From NCBI RefSeq assembly GCF_021025955.1, contig NZ_JAJNCL010000009.1, positions 210,068 through 274,067 on the forward strand: DNA of 64,000 bases, written 5' to 3'. This document shows, piece after piece, positions 27,111 through 35,569 of this stretch. The notes below the pieces were generated by a model. It saw only the letters and a list, made by a program, of their open reading frames with translations. It searched no databases and was not told the origin of the DNA. Made by a program: the position numbers and the translations under genes. The DNA comes from Rhodococcus qingshengii. Its GTDB lineage: Bacteria > Actinomycetota > Actinomycetes > Mycobacteriales > Mycobacteriaceae. Every line of letters begins with the position of its first letter. Within the stretch, counting starts at the first letter, position 1.

Positions 27111-27538
27111 CCGGTCAGCGCCACGAAATCGAAACGGCAGTCGGATAATTCGGATTCAAAGACGGAGATCGCACCCCGAGCAAAACTGAGATCAATCCCT
27201 TCCAACATGAGATACCGGATGTCCAATCCACCGCTACCCGCAGACAGGCCACGCACATCTACCAGACCATCGTCGGTCCCCGCCCATGGGGAGACGAGAG
27301 TGTGGGGCGGCTTGACGATCCGCGACTGATCGAGCAGCTGCGCCCGTAAATTATCGACGTCCTCATCTGACCAACGTCGACGTAGGGAGGTGATCGCGGA
27401 CCGGTTCACGGATTCGATAGTATCGGCAAAATCCCCAGCGATTGGCTGCGGCTGCCCAAGAAGCGAACCACCACGCATCAGCACTTCGGTAGGAATCACT
27501 TCTCGGAGCGCGCAAAACAGCCGGACCGTGAAATGCAC
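27111..27538 (-). pseudogene. Pentapeptide-like protein fragment fused to the TetR remnant
   Basis: The frame from GTG 27538 (or ATG 27478) reads GDFADTIESVNRSAITSLRR, LVSPWAGTDDGLVDVRGLS, and LEGIDLSFARGAISVFESEL, then loses protein character near 27100. The repeated A/D-L-S-x-A pattern of the last part resembles the start of a pentapeptide-repeat or similar beta-helical protein. The original stop appears lost, and the frame runs on to 26816 as nonsense through the TetR remnant. A hairpin with arms near 27520-27550 overlaps the GTG, which makes ATG 27478 possible. Confidence 0.4.
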
Positions 27539-27653
27539 GGCCCGGCTGTAGCGCTCACGCGCACCAAGTGGAACTCGGAGTTAACTCGGGTACTGAAACC
27601 GGTCGTGTACGAGTCGTTGACTCATCCCCGGATCAGTATCGAATTATTCACTC

Positions 27654-28466
27654 TCACAAGTTGATTACGTCGCCCACAAAGATCTGATCGGGATTGACGA
27701 TCTGTGGATTCATGTCCCACACCTGCTGCCAGGTGAGACCTCGTTCTGCCGCGAGGTCGAACAATGTATCACCGGCTGCAACGACTACCTCTGAGCCGGA
27801 CGCTGGAGTCTCCGACTCCGGAATGCTTTCTACCGGTGCAGATTCGGATGCCTCAGAGTAGACAACGGGCACAGGCGCCGGTTCCGGTGCAAATTCGGGT
27901 GCTACGTCCTGTGCCGGCACGGGCGCGGGCGCGGGCGCGGGAACAATACTCGACCCGGTATCGCACGCCCCGATCGAACCCAGGAAGGACATGGGATCGA
28001 CTGCGCCTCCACTGTGAATGCGGAGGTGCAGATGTGGACCGGTGGAGCTACCGGTGTTACCCGTTGCCCCGATCTGGTCGCCTACCTCGACGTGTTGCCC
28101 CACACCGACCCATGTTTCGGAGAGGTGGCCCATCTGAATCTGCTCGCCACTGTCCGCTTCCAACTGGATGTACGTTCCGTATCCACCCGGATCATTTGGT
28201 CCGGCAACAGAAATCGTGCCCGATGTCGGCGCGTGGAGCGCGGTGCCGACGTTGACAGCGAAGTCGACTCCGTCATGTCCTGCGTGGTACCCCTGCGAAA
28301 GTGATCCGCTTACCGGCCACTCCCAACTGCAACTCGCCGACCAGCCCTGCGCACCGGCGGTACCTGCATTGACAATTGCTCCGGCCCCCACAAGGGCGCC
28401 CAGTCCTGCAGTTACGGCGATGAATCGTTTTGTGCTGGAAGGCTTGTGTTTTCTGTGCTTACTCAT
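27654..28466 (-). CDS. Secreted M23 peptidase with C-terminal LysM domain
   Basis: A 270-residue exported peptidoglycan hydrolase. A signal peptide spans about residues 14-40 (ends GTAGAQ). The M23 domain has the zinc residues His64 and Asp68 in HDGVDF and the HLHLR motif near residue 150. A linker of Ala/Pro/Glu repeats follows (about 180-215), then a LysM domain (VAAGDTLFDLAAERGLTWQQ, ending FVGDVINL). The start at 28466 has an AAGGA site; the longer frame is not supported. It probably cuts peptide cross-links in cell-wall remodelling. Confidence 0.92.
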   Translation of the reverse strand: MSKHRKHKPSSTKRFIAVTAGLGALVGAGAIVNAGTAGAQGWSASCSWEWPVSGSLSQGYHAGHDGVDFAVNVGTALHAPTSGTISVAGPNDPGGYGTYIQLEADSGEQIQMGHLSETWVGVGQHVEVGDQIGATGNTGSSTGPHLHLRIHSGGAVDPMSFLGSIGACDTGSSIVPAPAPAPVPAQDVAPEFAPEPAPVPVVYSEASESAPVESIPESETPASGSEVVVAAGDTLFDLAAERGLTWQQVWDMNPQIVNPDQIFVGDVINL

Positions 28467-29166
28467 AATTTCCTTGAATGATGTGCTCGGAGCCGGCGCA
28501 GGTTCCACCGCCAGACAGCACTCAGTACGTGCTGAGCTACGCGGTGCATCGCACCAAGACTCCGTTGGAGTGAAATTTTCGGATTGCGCCATGGAGAGAA
28601 GTACGGTGACCACTCTCGAACGCGATCGCGCGCATAGACCCGCAGGTCTGTATCTCCTGGTGACAGCACAGGAGATACGGGTTCTACATCGAGGCAGTGC
28701 CTGAATCGATCGTTGATCGAGGACGACGAATGCCGGACCGAACTGAGGGCATGTTGTTCGAAGATCGACAGGGTGGGTGTCTACCCGGTTGGTCGGAAAT
28801 GGGGTGGAACATGGAGATCCTTGCGTTGCGGATGAGGAATCACCTCATACGCTGTCGCTTCACGACGCTCCACACCACGGTTGAATTACCTGGGTACATA
28901 CCTGTTTTTGCGCTTTCGACCCGACCGGTCGATATCAGGCGCCACTTCATTCCACGGCATCTGGTGAAAGAGTCCCAGTGCCTCACATCACTTCTGGAGA
29001 CGATACCGCGCCTCGGTCACCCGGCACGTCAGCGTTATCGAGATGGGACATACAGCTGGCATTGCTGCTACACGCCGAACGGGAGACCAGTGCACGTTCC
29101 GGCATCGGAAACGCGCGCTGATCTCCCGTCAGGTCGATCTACTAGCTAGTGCATCTATGGTTTGAG
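28467..29166. other. 700-base intergenic region with a perfect inverted repeat; no gene supported
   Basis: It separates the start of the M23 gene from the end of kstD, both on the minus strand. A perfect inverted repeat GTATCTCCTG-N9-CAGGAGATAC lies at 28650-28678. I looked for a c-di-AMP (ydaO) riboswitch core, common before wall hydrolase genes, and did not find one. The plus-strand open frames do not look like protein. Confidence 0.45.
28650..28678. promoter_or_regulatory. Perfect 10-bp inverted repeat upstream of the M23 peptidase gene
   Basis: Arms 28650-28659 and 28669-28678 are exact complements with a 9-base spacer, about 185 bases before the M23 start. It could be an operator or a structured leader. 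It has no T run. Confidence 0.45.
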
Positions 29167-30864
29167 CTACTTCTCTGCTGCGTGATGGGCGGCGATGTAT
29201 CCGTAAACCAGCCCCTGGCCGATCGTCGCGCCGGCGCCCGGGTAGGTGTGACCGAATACGTTGGCCGCGGTATTACCGATCGCGTACAGGCCGTCGATGA
29301 CGCTGCCGTCCTCACGAAGCACGCGTGCATGCTCGTCCGCCTGCACACCGCCGCAGGTGCCCAGATCGCTGAGCGTCATCTTCACCGCGTAGAGGGCGCT
29401 CTTGTCGAGCTGCCGAAGATTCGGGTTCGGAGACACTGTCGGGTCGCCGTAGTACCGATCGTATGCACTGCCGCCGCGACCGAACTCCGCATCGCTACCT
29501 GCAGCAGCGGCCTCGTTGAACTTCTGGAAGGACTCGGCAAACGTATCCTCGGGGAGACCGACCTTGCGGGCGAGTTCGGCCGGACTGCTCGCCTGGTGCG
29601 CGATGCCCGACTCGAAGAACGCCTGCGGAAGCGGCTGACGGGGGAAGATACCGCCTGCGAACACATAGCTGTTGCGGTACTCCTGGTCGAAAACAAACCA
29701 CATCGACTCGGCCGGATCGCCAGCCTTTTCCCGTTCGAGCACGCGCTGGCCGAACGACATGTAGTCCGTCGCCTCGTTCACGAATCGACGACCGGTCTGG
29801 TCGACGATGAAAGAGCCGGGCAGCGCACGCTCTGCGAGCATCACCATCGGCGGGCGGCCCTTGATGCTTGCCACCGCGGGGAACCACCAGGACTGATCCA
29901 TCGATCCGATACCTGCGCCGAGCTCTTGTGCTGCCTCGATCGCTTCGCCGGTGTTGCCCTCTGCGCCCAGGCTCTCATGCTCACCGAGGCTCTCAGACTG
30001 GTACTTGTGGCGCCACTCCATGTTGTGGTCGAACCCGCCGGCTGCCAGAACGACACCGCGTCGGGCGGTCACCGTCACTTCACGTCCGTCTTGCACAACA
30101 ACTGCACCCGTTACGCGGCCATCTTCGGTGATGAGCCGAACCAACGACGTTTCCGTCCACACCGGGATACCGGCCTGGACCACACCTGCGAACAGGCCGG
30201 CGGCGAGCGCCTGACCGCCTGCGATGTATTCACGCTTGAGTACGTACTTGCCGTAAACGCCCTGCGCCAGGCGGCGGATGATGCGAGGGAAAGCCTTGCT
30301 CGGCTTCTTCACCATCAGGTTCATCCACTTGTAATCCGCACCTGTCACCGGCATCGGCAGTCCGGCTTCCATCAAACCGGGCCTCAGGCGACCGCGTTCC
30401 GCTCCCAGTACCGACGCGTCGAACGGCAGGCACTCGCAGGTACGTCCGGCGGCGCTACCGCCCGGCAGTTCGGGGTGGTAATCGGAGTATTCCTTGGCCC
30501 AGAAGAACTTCATGGGCGTCGTGCGGTAGAGCATGTCGACGGTGGCCGCACCGTTGTCGACGAAGGCTTCTCCTCGTTGGGCAGGCGCAGTATCACCGAC
30601 CACCGAACGCACGTATGTCTTCGCGCGCTCAACGGTGTCGCCCGCACCGGCTTTCGCCAAGATCGGGTTGGCTGGCATCCAGAACGCCCCACCGGACCGC
30701 GCCGTCGAACCGCCGACGTACTGCGTCTTCTCCACGATCAGCGTGGACAAGCCGAGCTCGTTCGCGGTGAGGGCGGCAGCCATGCCGGTACCGGACCCGA
30801 TCACCAGTAGATCGACAACGATGTCCTTGGCTTGTGTCGCGGGGGGTGCCTGATTCTTAGCCAT
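29167..30864 (-). CDS. kstD: 3-ketosteroid delta-1-dehydrogenase
   Basis: A 565-residue FAD enzyme that introduces the C1-C2 double bond into 3-ketosteroids. The N-terminal FAD motif is DLLVIGSGTGMAAALTANEL (about 18-37), followed by VEKTQYVGGSTARSGG. Likely catalytic tyrosines are in DMLYRTTPMKF (about 113), ATDYMSFGQ, and GHTYPGAGATIGQG, the last with the essential Tyr-Pro-Gly of KstD. The C-terminal flavin motif NLRQLDKSALYAVKM and DLGTCGGVQADEHARVL are family hallmarks. Rhodococci have several kstD copies; this one is not inside a steroid cluster within the window, so it may be a paralogue. It stands alone on its strand. Confidence 0.92.
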   Translation of the reverse strand: MAKNQAPPATQAKDIVVDLLVIGSGTGMAAALTANELGLSTLIVEKTQYVGGSTARSGGAFWMPANPILAKAGAGDTVERAKTYVRSVVGDTAPAQRGEAFVDNGAATVDMLYRTTPMKFFWAKEYSDYHPELPGGSAAGRTCECLPFDASVLGAERGRLRPGLMEAGLPMPVTGADYKWMNLMVKKPSKAFPRIIRRLAQGVYGKYVLKREYIAGGQALAAGLFAGVVQAGIPVWTETSLVRLITEDGRVTGAVVVQDGREVTVTARRGVVLAAGGFDHNMEWRHKYQSESLGEHESLGAEGNTGEAIEAAQELGAGIGSMDQSWWFPAVASIKGRPPMVMLAERALPGSFIVDQTGRRFVNEATDYMSFGQRVLEREKAGDPAESMWFVFDQEYRNSYVFAGGIFPRQPLPQAFFESGIAHQASSPAELARKVGLPEDTFAESFQKFNEAAAAGSDAEFGRGGSAYDRYYGDPTVSPNPNLRQLDKSALYAVKMTLSDLGTCGGVQADEHARVLREDGSVIDGLYAIGNTAANVFGHTYPGAGATIGQGLVYGYIAAHHAAEK

Positions 30865-31050
30865 TGAACAAATCCCTTCACGTGGTTATCGACGTAGAAC
30901 GCTAAGGCAGTCGCGGCGCAGAAGGTTCCGGATGCCCAGTCAGCGGGACATTGCGAGTGGATTGGCGAAAACAGCTCTTGCCACGGTTCGGGCGTTGTGG
31001 CCGTCTCAGCAGAACTACGCCTTGCCCTCGTCGACCTTTAGGCTGCTCTC

Positions 31051-31503
31051 GTGACGACAGACTCCGGCATCGTTGACGAAACGCTCGGCACCCTTGTCCG
31101 CGGGCACTACATCTTGTCCGACGGCGAGCGATTGGACGACGACTACTACAGCCTGACCTGCAGCCTCGACGGGCGGGACGTCGGATTTATCGCCCACTCA
31201 CTCGAGCCTGACGCCGTACGCGGCATGCTTCCCCGCCTACGCCACGTCTTCGAGCAGCACCAGGCTCTTCATCGTCTGGCTGTCGAAGCGATTGGCAGCG
31301 AATTCAGCGAAGAAGCTCCGTCACAGGACGAAGTGATCGATGCACTGCGCGATTTGGTGCTCGGGTCCGTCGAGGTCTTTCCCGACAACCACGTCGTCCT
31401 TGGCCTGACAGACTCGTGCGGTTTGCATTTCATGGACGGGTACTGGCCGGCGGTTCGTTTCAACAGCGACGATGGCGTCGTCGAAGTGACTGTCGAATCC
31501 TGA
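31051..31503 (+). CDS. Unknown acidic protein of 150 residues
   Basis: A soluble, strongly acidic 150-residue protein starting at GTG 31051 (TTDSGIVDETLGTLVRGHYI). The C-terminus contains DSCGLHFMDGYWPAVRFNS. No signal peptide or membrane helix, and no family I recognise. Divergent from kstD with 186 bases between them. Confidence 0.65.
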   Translation: MTTDSGIVDETLGTLVRGHYILSDGERLDDDYYSLTCSLDGRDVGFIAHSLEPDAVRGMLPRLRHVFEQHQALHRLAVEAIGSEFSEEAPSQDEVIDALRDLVLGSVEVFPDNHVVLGLTDSCGLHFMDGYWPAVRFNSDDGVVEVTVES

Positions 31504-31567
31504 CCGCGATTCGCGTCTCAGACTATCTGCGGATGTTCCTCGGCACTGATGAAGGATAATCATCTGC

Positions 31568-32116
31568 ATGAAATGGAACACCCCTACCGAGACCGGCTGG
31601 TTCGTGAACCTTGCCGAAGGTAGTTCGGCCGTATCGATATTCGATCCGTCGGGGAGCATCCAAGGCGAACTGATTCCCGCACCCGACGACGGATTGGAGA
31701 GCGTTGCCGACGGGCGGAAGAGGAAACCGTCAACAGCCGAGCAGGATCGACCCAGGCTCACATTCCGCAAAGGCCGACCTGCATCACTTCGATTGTCCGA
31801 CGGAACGATCGGGACCCTGATCGACCAGAAGCCAAAGGCCATGCGCCGCAAGAACAAGCTGTGCGAAGTCGATATCGCGGGCAGAAGATACCTCTTCGTT
31901 CATTCATCGGGCCGAAAGGCAACAGTCCGGCGTGACGGAATCGCATTGGCTCACATGGAACGTGGGCGATGGTCCGGTAGAAGTATCGTCACCAGAAGAA
32001 CCCTCACGGCAACGGACACCCTTGACGAATGTGTCCTGACACTGTTTCAGAAGGTAGTGACACCTGGACGTACCGGCGCCTTCGATCAGGTACTGACCGA
32101 CCTCAGCAACATATGA
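31568..32116 (+). CDS. Unknown basic protein of 182 residues
   Basis: A 182-residue soluble protein starting MKWNTPTETGWFVNLAEGSS. It has beta-strand-like segments (LRLSDGTIGTLIDQ, CEVDIAGRRYLFVHSSG) interrupted by basic stretches (KAMRRKNKL). No signal or membrane segment. It follows the acidic 150-residue gene by 64 bases; the opposite charges of the two products could mean that they interact, but that is speculation. No family recognised. Confidence 0.65.
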   Translation: MKWNTPTETGWFVNLAEGSSAVSIFDPSGSIQGELIPAPDDGLESVADGRKRKPSTAEQDRPRLTFRKGRPASLRLSDGTIGTLIDQKPKAMRRKNKLCEVDIAGRRYLFVHSSGRKATVRRDGIALAHMERGRWSGRSIVTRRTLTATDTLDECVLTLFQKVVTPGRTGAFDQVLTDLSNI

Positions 32117-32238
32117 CGTGCGCCACATTCGGTGAATCTCAACCGCACTCGAGATACTAACTTTCAACTCTTAGGTCCACGGACATGCCTTGGACACAAT
32201 GAGTTTCACATCTCGGATCGGAAGGCTGAAGCCAGATC

Positions 32239-33633
32239 ATGGTCAATGTCGACGCTTTGAACACGCTCGCCCAGCGATTGTCGCCGGGTGCGATGATCAC
32301 ATATCCAGATCTACTCCAGTCCTATCGGCAAGACTGGAGTTTCGATCCCGCAGCCGGCACGCCGATCGCCGTCGTACGTGCTTCGACGACAGCCGACGTC
32401 CAGGAGACCTTGCGCTTCGCCAACAGTCACAATGTCCCGGTCATTCCACGGGGCGCCGGCACGAGCGTCGTCGGCGGATCCACCGCCGTCGACGGCGCTA
32501 TCACCCTCAGCCTCGAGCGAATGAAATCTATTCGAGTGGACGTCTCGTCACGAACCGCGATCGTCGAACCAGGGGCAATCACCAATGACGTCAAGGCTGT
32601 TGCCGCGCGCGAAGGTTTGTACTATCCACCAGACCCGTCGTCTTATGAAATCTGTTCCATCGGCGGTAATGCCGCCACCAACGCAGGCGGACCGTGCTGC
32701 ATAAAATACGGCGTCACCAGTGATTACATCCTGGGTATGACGGTTGTGCTGCCTGACGGATCCGTCGCCGACCTGGGCGGAAAACGGATCAAAGACAGCC
32801 CAGGGCTTGCATTGACCAAGCTATTCGTCGGCAGTGAAGGAACGCTCGGTGTGATAACCGAACTGACGCTGCGACTCATCCCCCAGCCTCCGACTCCCCA
32901 CACATTGGTGGCCTTCTTTCCACTCATGGCCGACGCAGTTGCCGCTGCCCGAGATATCACAAGTTCCATACGCCCTTCAGAACTCGAAATCCTCGACAAC
33001 GCAGCCATCAAGGTGGCGGAAGACTTCCTCAACATGGAACTGGACACCGATGCCGGAGCACTCCTGATCGGGCGATCCGACGCCGGTAACGGCGCAGAGA
33101 CAGAGATGAAATTGATGAGCACTCTCTGCGAAAAGCATCGAGCCACAGCTACATACGCTACCGACGACCCTCACGAAGGCGAACTGTTCATCCGCCCCCG
33201 CTATGCCGTTTACGAAGCCTTCGAGAAGAAAGGGGTGGTCATCGGCGACGACGTCGCGGTACCCATCGACAGACTCCCCGAGCTCACCGACGGTATAGCC
33301 GACATCGCGAAGCGCTACAGCACCACCATCGTCAGCTACACCCACGCCGCCGACGAGCTCACGCACCCAGTCCTCAACTACCCCATCGGAGACGTGGCCG
33401 CCGCTGAATCCGCCTCCGCGGCACGACAAGAAATCTATCAACTCGTGAGCACTCTGGGCGGATTCGCAGCAACAGAATATGGTGTAGGACAAGATAAACG
33501 AGATCGCTTGTCGAACTCGCTCGATCCCGTCGTCAGCAAACTGAACATGACCATCAAGAACGCTGTCGACCCCAACAACATCTTGAATCCGCGCGTTCTG
33601 ATCCCCTCGAGCGGTTCGACGGACGGCATCTGA
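32239..33633 (+). CDS. FAD-linked oxidase, GlcD/D-lactate dehydrogenase type
   Basis: A 464-residue flavoprotein. The FAD_binding_4 domain has VIPRGAGTSVVGGSTAVDG and later GGNAATNAGGPCCIKYGVTSDYILG, and the C-terminal half has the HAADELTHPVLNYP and VGQDKR segments typical of GlcD and bacterial D-lactate/glycolate dehydrogenases. The natural product would be a 2-keto acid; the exact hydroxy acid cannot be decided. The enzyme stands alone, without the GlcE/GlcF partners next to it. Confidence 0.88.
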   Translation: MVNVDALNTLAQRLSPGAMITYPDLLQSYRQDWSFDPAAGTPIAVVRASTTADVQETLRFANSHNVPVIPRGAGTSVVGGSTAVDGAITLSLERMKSIRVDVSSRTAIVEPGAITNDVKAVAAREGLYYPPDPSSYEICSIGGNAATNAGGPCCIKYGVTSDYILGMTVVLPDGSVADLGGKRIKDSPGLALTKLFVGSEGTLGVITELTLRLIPQPPTPHTLVAFFPLMADAVAAARDITSSIRPSELEILDNAAIKVAEDFLNMELDTDAGALLIGRSDAGNGAETEMKLMSTLCEKHRATATYATDDPHEGELFIRPRYAVYEAFEKKGVVIGDDVAVPIDRLPELTDGIADIAKRYSTTIVSYTHAADELTHPVLNYPIGDVAAAESASAARQEIYQLVSTLGGFAATEYGVGQDKRDRLSNSLDPVVSKLNMTIKNAVDPNNILNPRVLIPSSGSTDGI

Positions 33634-33797
33634 GGCCGCTACAGGTATCGAATAGCGACGAGTACCTGAATTCTCCTGTGCAACCGGATATGGTGAGGCT
33701 GTCGTCTTCAATGCGGCGGTGCAAGAAGGGAAGTTACGACCAAGACGTTATGCCGGGGAATAAGCAAATCACCTGGATATGGCTGGAGGCCTCCGTG

Positions 33798-34220
33798 ATG
33801 AATCTCGTTCGCCGACTGAGCGTCTGCGCATCCGTCGTGATCACGTCGGCTCTGACGTCGGTAGCGCTCGCATCCGCTTCGGTGACCATTCCATTCCAGA
33901 TCAACCCTGCGCCGTACGGCAACCCGAACGGCAGCTTCGACGCGCCGGCGGTCCGCTGCGTAGCTGTAGTCGGCGAACTACCCGGCACGGTGACGATCAC
34001 CGGGGGCAAGGAAGACCGCTGGGGATGCCTGCTCTCGTCCGAAGTGCGCTGGCTGAACCTTTCGACCGGGGTCTCCGGCTCCGCTCGTCTCTCGGACGGT
34101 CTGAACGGAGTCCCGGCAGGGGCGATCGTGCAGACGGGGACCGGTCAAGTCGCTGTCGCCGTGATGTCTGTGGCCGGATCCATCATCACCCCAGGTGTCG
34201 CATCGTTCTACGTGCCGTAG
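33798..34220 (+). CDS. Small secreted protein of unknown function
   Basis: A 140-residue exported protein. ATG 33798 follows a GGAGGC by 7 bases and gives a signal peptide (LSVCASVVITSALTSVALASA). The mature part is beta-rich with a possible disulfide (VRCVAVVGEL and RWGCLLSSE). The pattern resembles small secreted actinobacterial envelope proteins, but I cannot name a family. Confidence 0.75.
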   Translation: MNLVRRLSVCASVVITSALTSVALASASVTIPFQINPAPYGNPNGSFDAPAVRCVAVVGELPGTVTITGGKEDRWGCLLSSEVRWLNLSTGVSGSARLSDGLNGVPAGAIVQTGTGQVAVAVMSVAGSIITPGVASFYVP

Positions 34221-34318
34221 CACCAGAACTCCGCATCGCGGACGCGGTGGGGCCTAAGGTCCTGTTTACCGACCCGTCATCCCGGTTAGCCTGAAAAGAC
34301 GCTACCGAGAGGACTCTC

Positions 34319-35569
34319 ATGACCTCGTCAGTGCACGAAACGATCGCAGTGGATCTGGATATGATCGACCTGTACAAAGACCTCCACGGCAACCCGGAAC
34401 TTGGATTTCACGAGCATCGAACATCCAGGCTGGTGGAAGGACATTTGACAGCACTGGGATTCGACACGACTACCGGCGTCGGGACTACCGGAGTCGTCGG
34501 AGTCCTGATGAACGGAGCGGGCCCCACAGCGCTGCTGCGTGCGGACATGGATGCCCTCCCGGTTCGGGAAGAAACCGGATTGGACTACGCCAGCACCGTG
34601 ACAACGACCGACGATCAGGGAAAGACCGTCTCGGTCAGCCACGCGTGCGGCCATGACCTGCATACGACCTGTTTACTCGGTGCAGCCCGGATCCTCTCGC
34701 AGGACACGACGACCTGGTCCGGCACTCTTGTCCTCGTCTTCCAACCGGCCGAGGAACTTGGCGCGGGTGCGCAAGCCATGGTCGACGACGGACTGTTCGA
34801 GCGATTCCCGAAGCCCGACATCGTTCTCGGCCAACACGTATCGCCGCTACCGGCAGGCACGATCGCCGGGCACGCCGGCCCCTCGTATGCGGGATCGGAC
34901 TCACTTCGTGTGAGACTGGTCGGAAAGGGCGCCCACGGATCTATGCCGGAGAACTCGGTCGATCCCGTGGTCATGGCAGCCGAAACCGTGTTGCGTTTGC
35001 AAACTGTCATCTCACGCGAGGTCCCGAGTACTGCCACAGCTGTCCTCACCGTCGGCTCCATCCATGCTGGAGATGCCGCCAACGTCATTCCCGGCGAAGC
35101 AGAACTGCAACTCAACATCCGCAGCTACGACGCCGGTGTGCGTCAGCGCATCCTGGACAGCGTCGACCGCATCGTCCAGGGCGAAGCGGCCACCGCCGGC
35201 GCACCCACCCCACCGACCATCACCGAGACGGAGCACTTTCCGATCGTCGTCAATGACCCGGCGGCGCTGGACAAGACACTTGATGCGTTTGCAGAATGGT
35301 TGGGGACGAACAAGATTCTCGATCCCGGCGCAGGAGCAGGTAGTGAAGACGTCGGCATTCTCGCGACCAGTGCCGTTGCGCCACTGTCGTACTGGTTGTT
35401 GGGCGGTACCGACCCTTCACTGTTCACGACAGGTGACATGACCGATCCGGCTTTGCGAAAGGTGCCGTCGAACCACTCTCCGCACTACGCTCCCGTGATC
35501 GAGCCGACCCTGACAATCGGTGTGAACGCCTTGGTCGTCGCGGCCAGGACGTGGCTCCCAACTCCCTAG
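34319..35569 (+). CDS. M20 family amidohydrolase (hippurate hydrolase type)
   Basis: A 416-residue metallohydrolase that releases amino acids from N-acyl or similar conjugates. Metal-ligand motifs seen: LRADMDALPVREETG, SHACGHDLHT, and FQPAEELGAGAQAM; the dimer-domain histidine lies in GKGAHGSMPE, and the C-terminal His in PSNHSPHYAP. The family normally acts in the cytoplasm and no signal is present. The end of its gene overlaps, on the other strand, the end of the MFS transporter gene by 153 bases. Confidence 0.92.
   Translation: MTSSVHETIAVDLDMIDLYKDLHGNPELGFHEHRTSRLVEGHLTALGFDTTTGVGTTGVVGVLMNGAGPTALLRADMDALPVREETGLDYASTVTTTDDQGKTVSVSHACGHDLHTTCLLGAARILSQDTTTWSGTLVLVFQPAEELGAGAQAMVDDGLFERFPKPDIVLGQHVSPLPAGTIAGHAGPSYAGSDSLRVRLVGKGAHGSMPENSVDPVVMAAETVLRLQTVISREVPSTATAVLTVGSIHAGDAANVIPGEAELQLNIRSYDAGVRQRILDSVDRIVQGEAATAGAPTPPTITETEHFPIVVNDPAALDKTLDAFAEWLGTNKILDPGAGAGSEDVGILATSAVAPLSYWLLGGTDPSLFTTGDMTDPALRKVPSNHSPHYAPVIEPTLTIGVNALVVAARTWLPTP

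Noticed and set aside
28467..28700. Possible ydaO/c-di-AMP riboswitch before the M23-LysM gene
   Set aside because: The conserved core of that riboswitch was looked for on the minus strand and not found.
28697..29149. 150-codon plus-strand frame
   Set aside because: No ribosome site, no protein-like composition, and lies between two minus-strand genes.
29149..30810. 553-codon plus-strand frame opposite kstD
   Set aside because: Shadow frame of the ketosteroid dehydrogenase; no motif or ribosome site.
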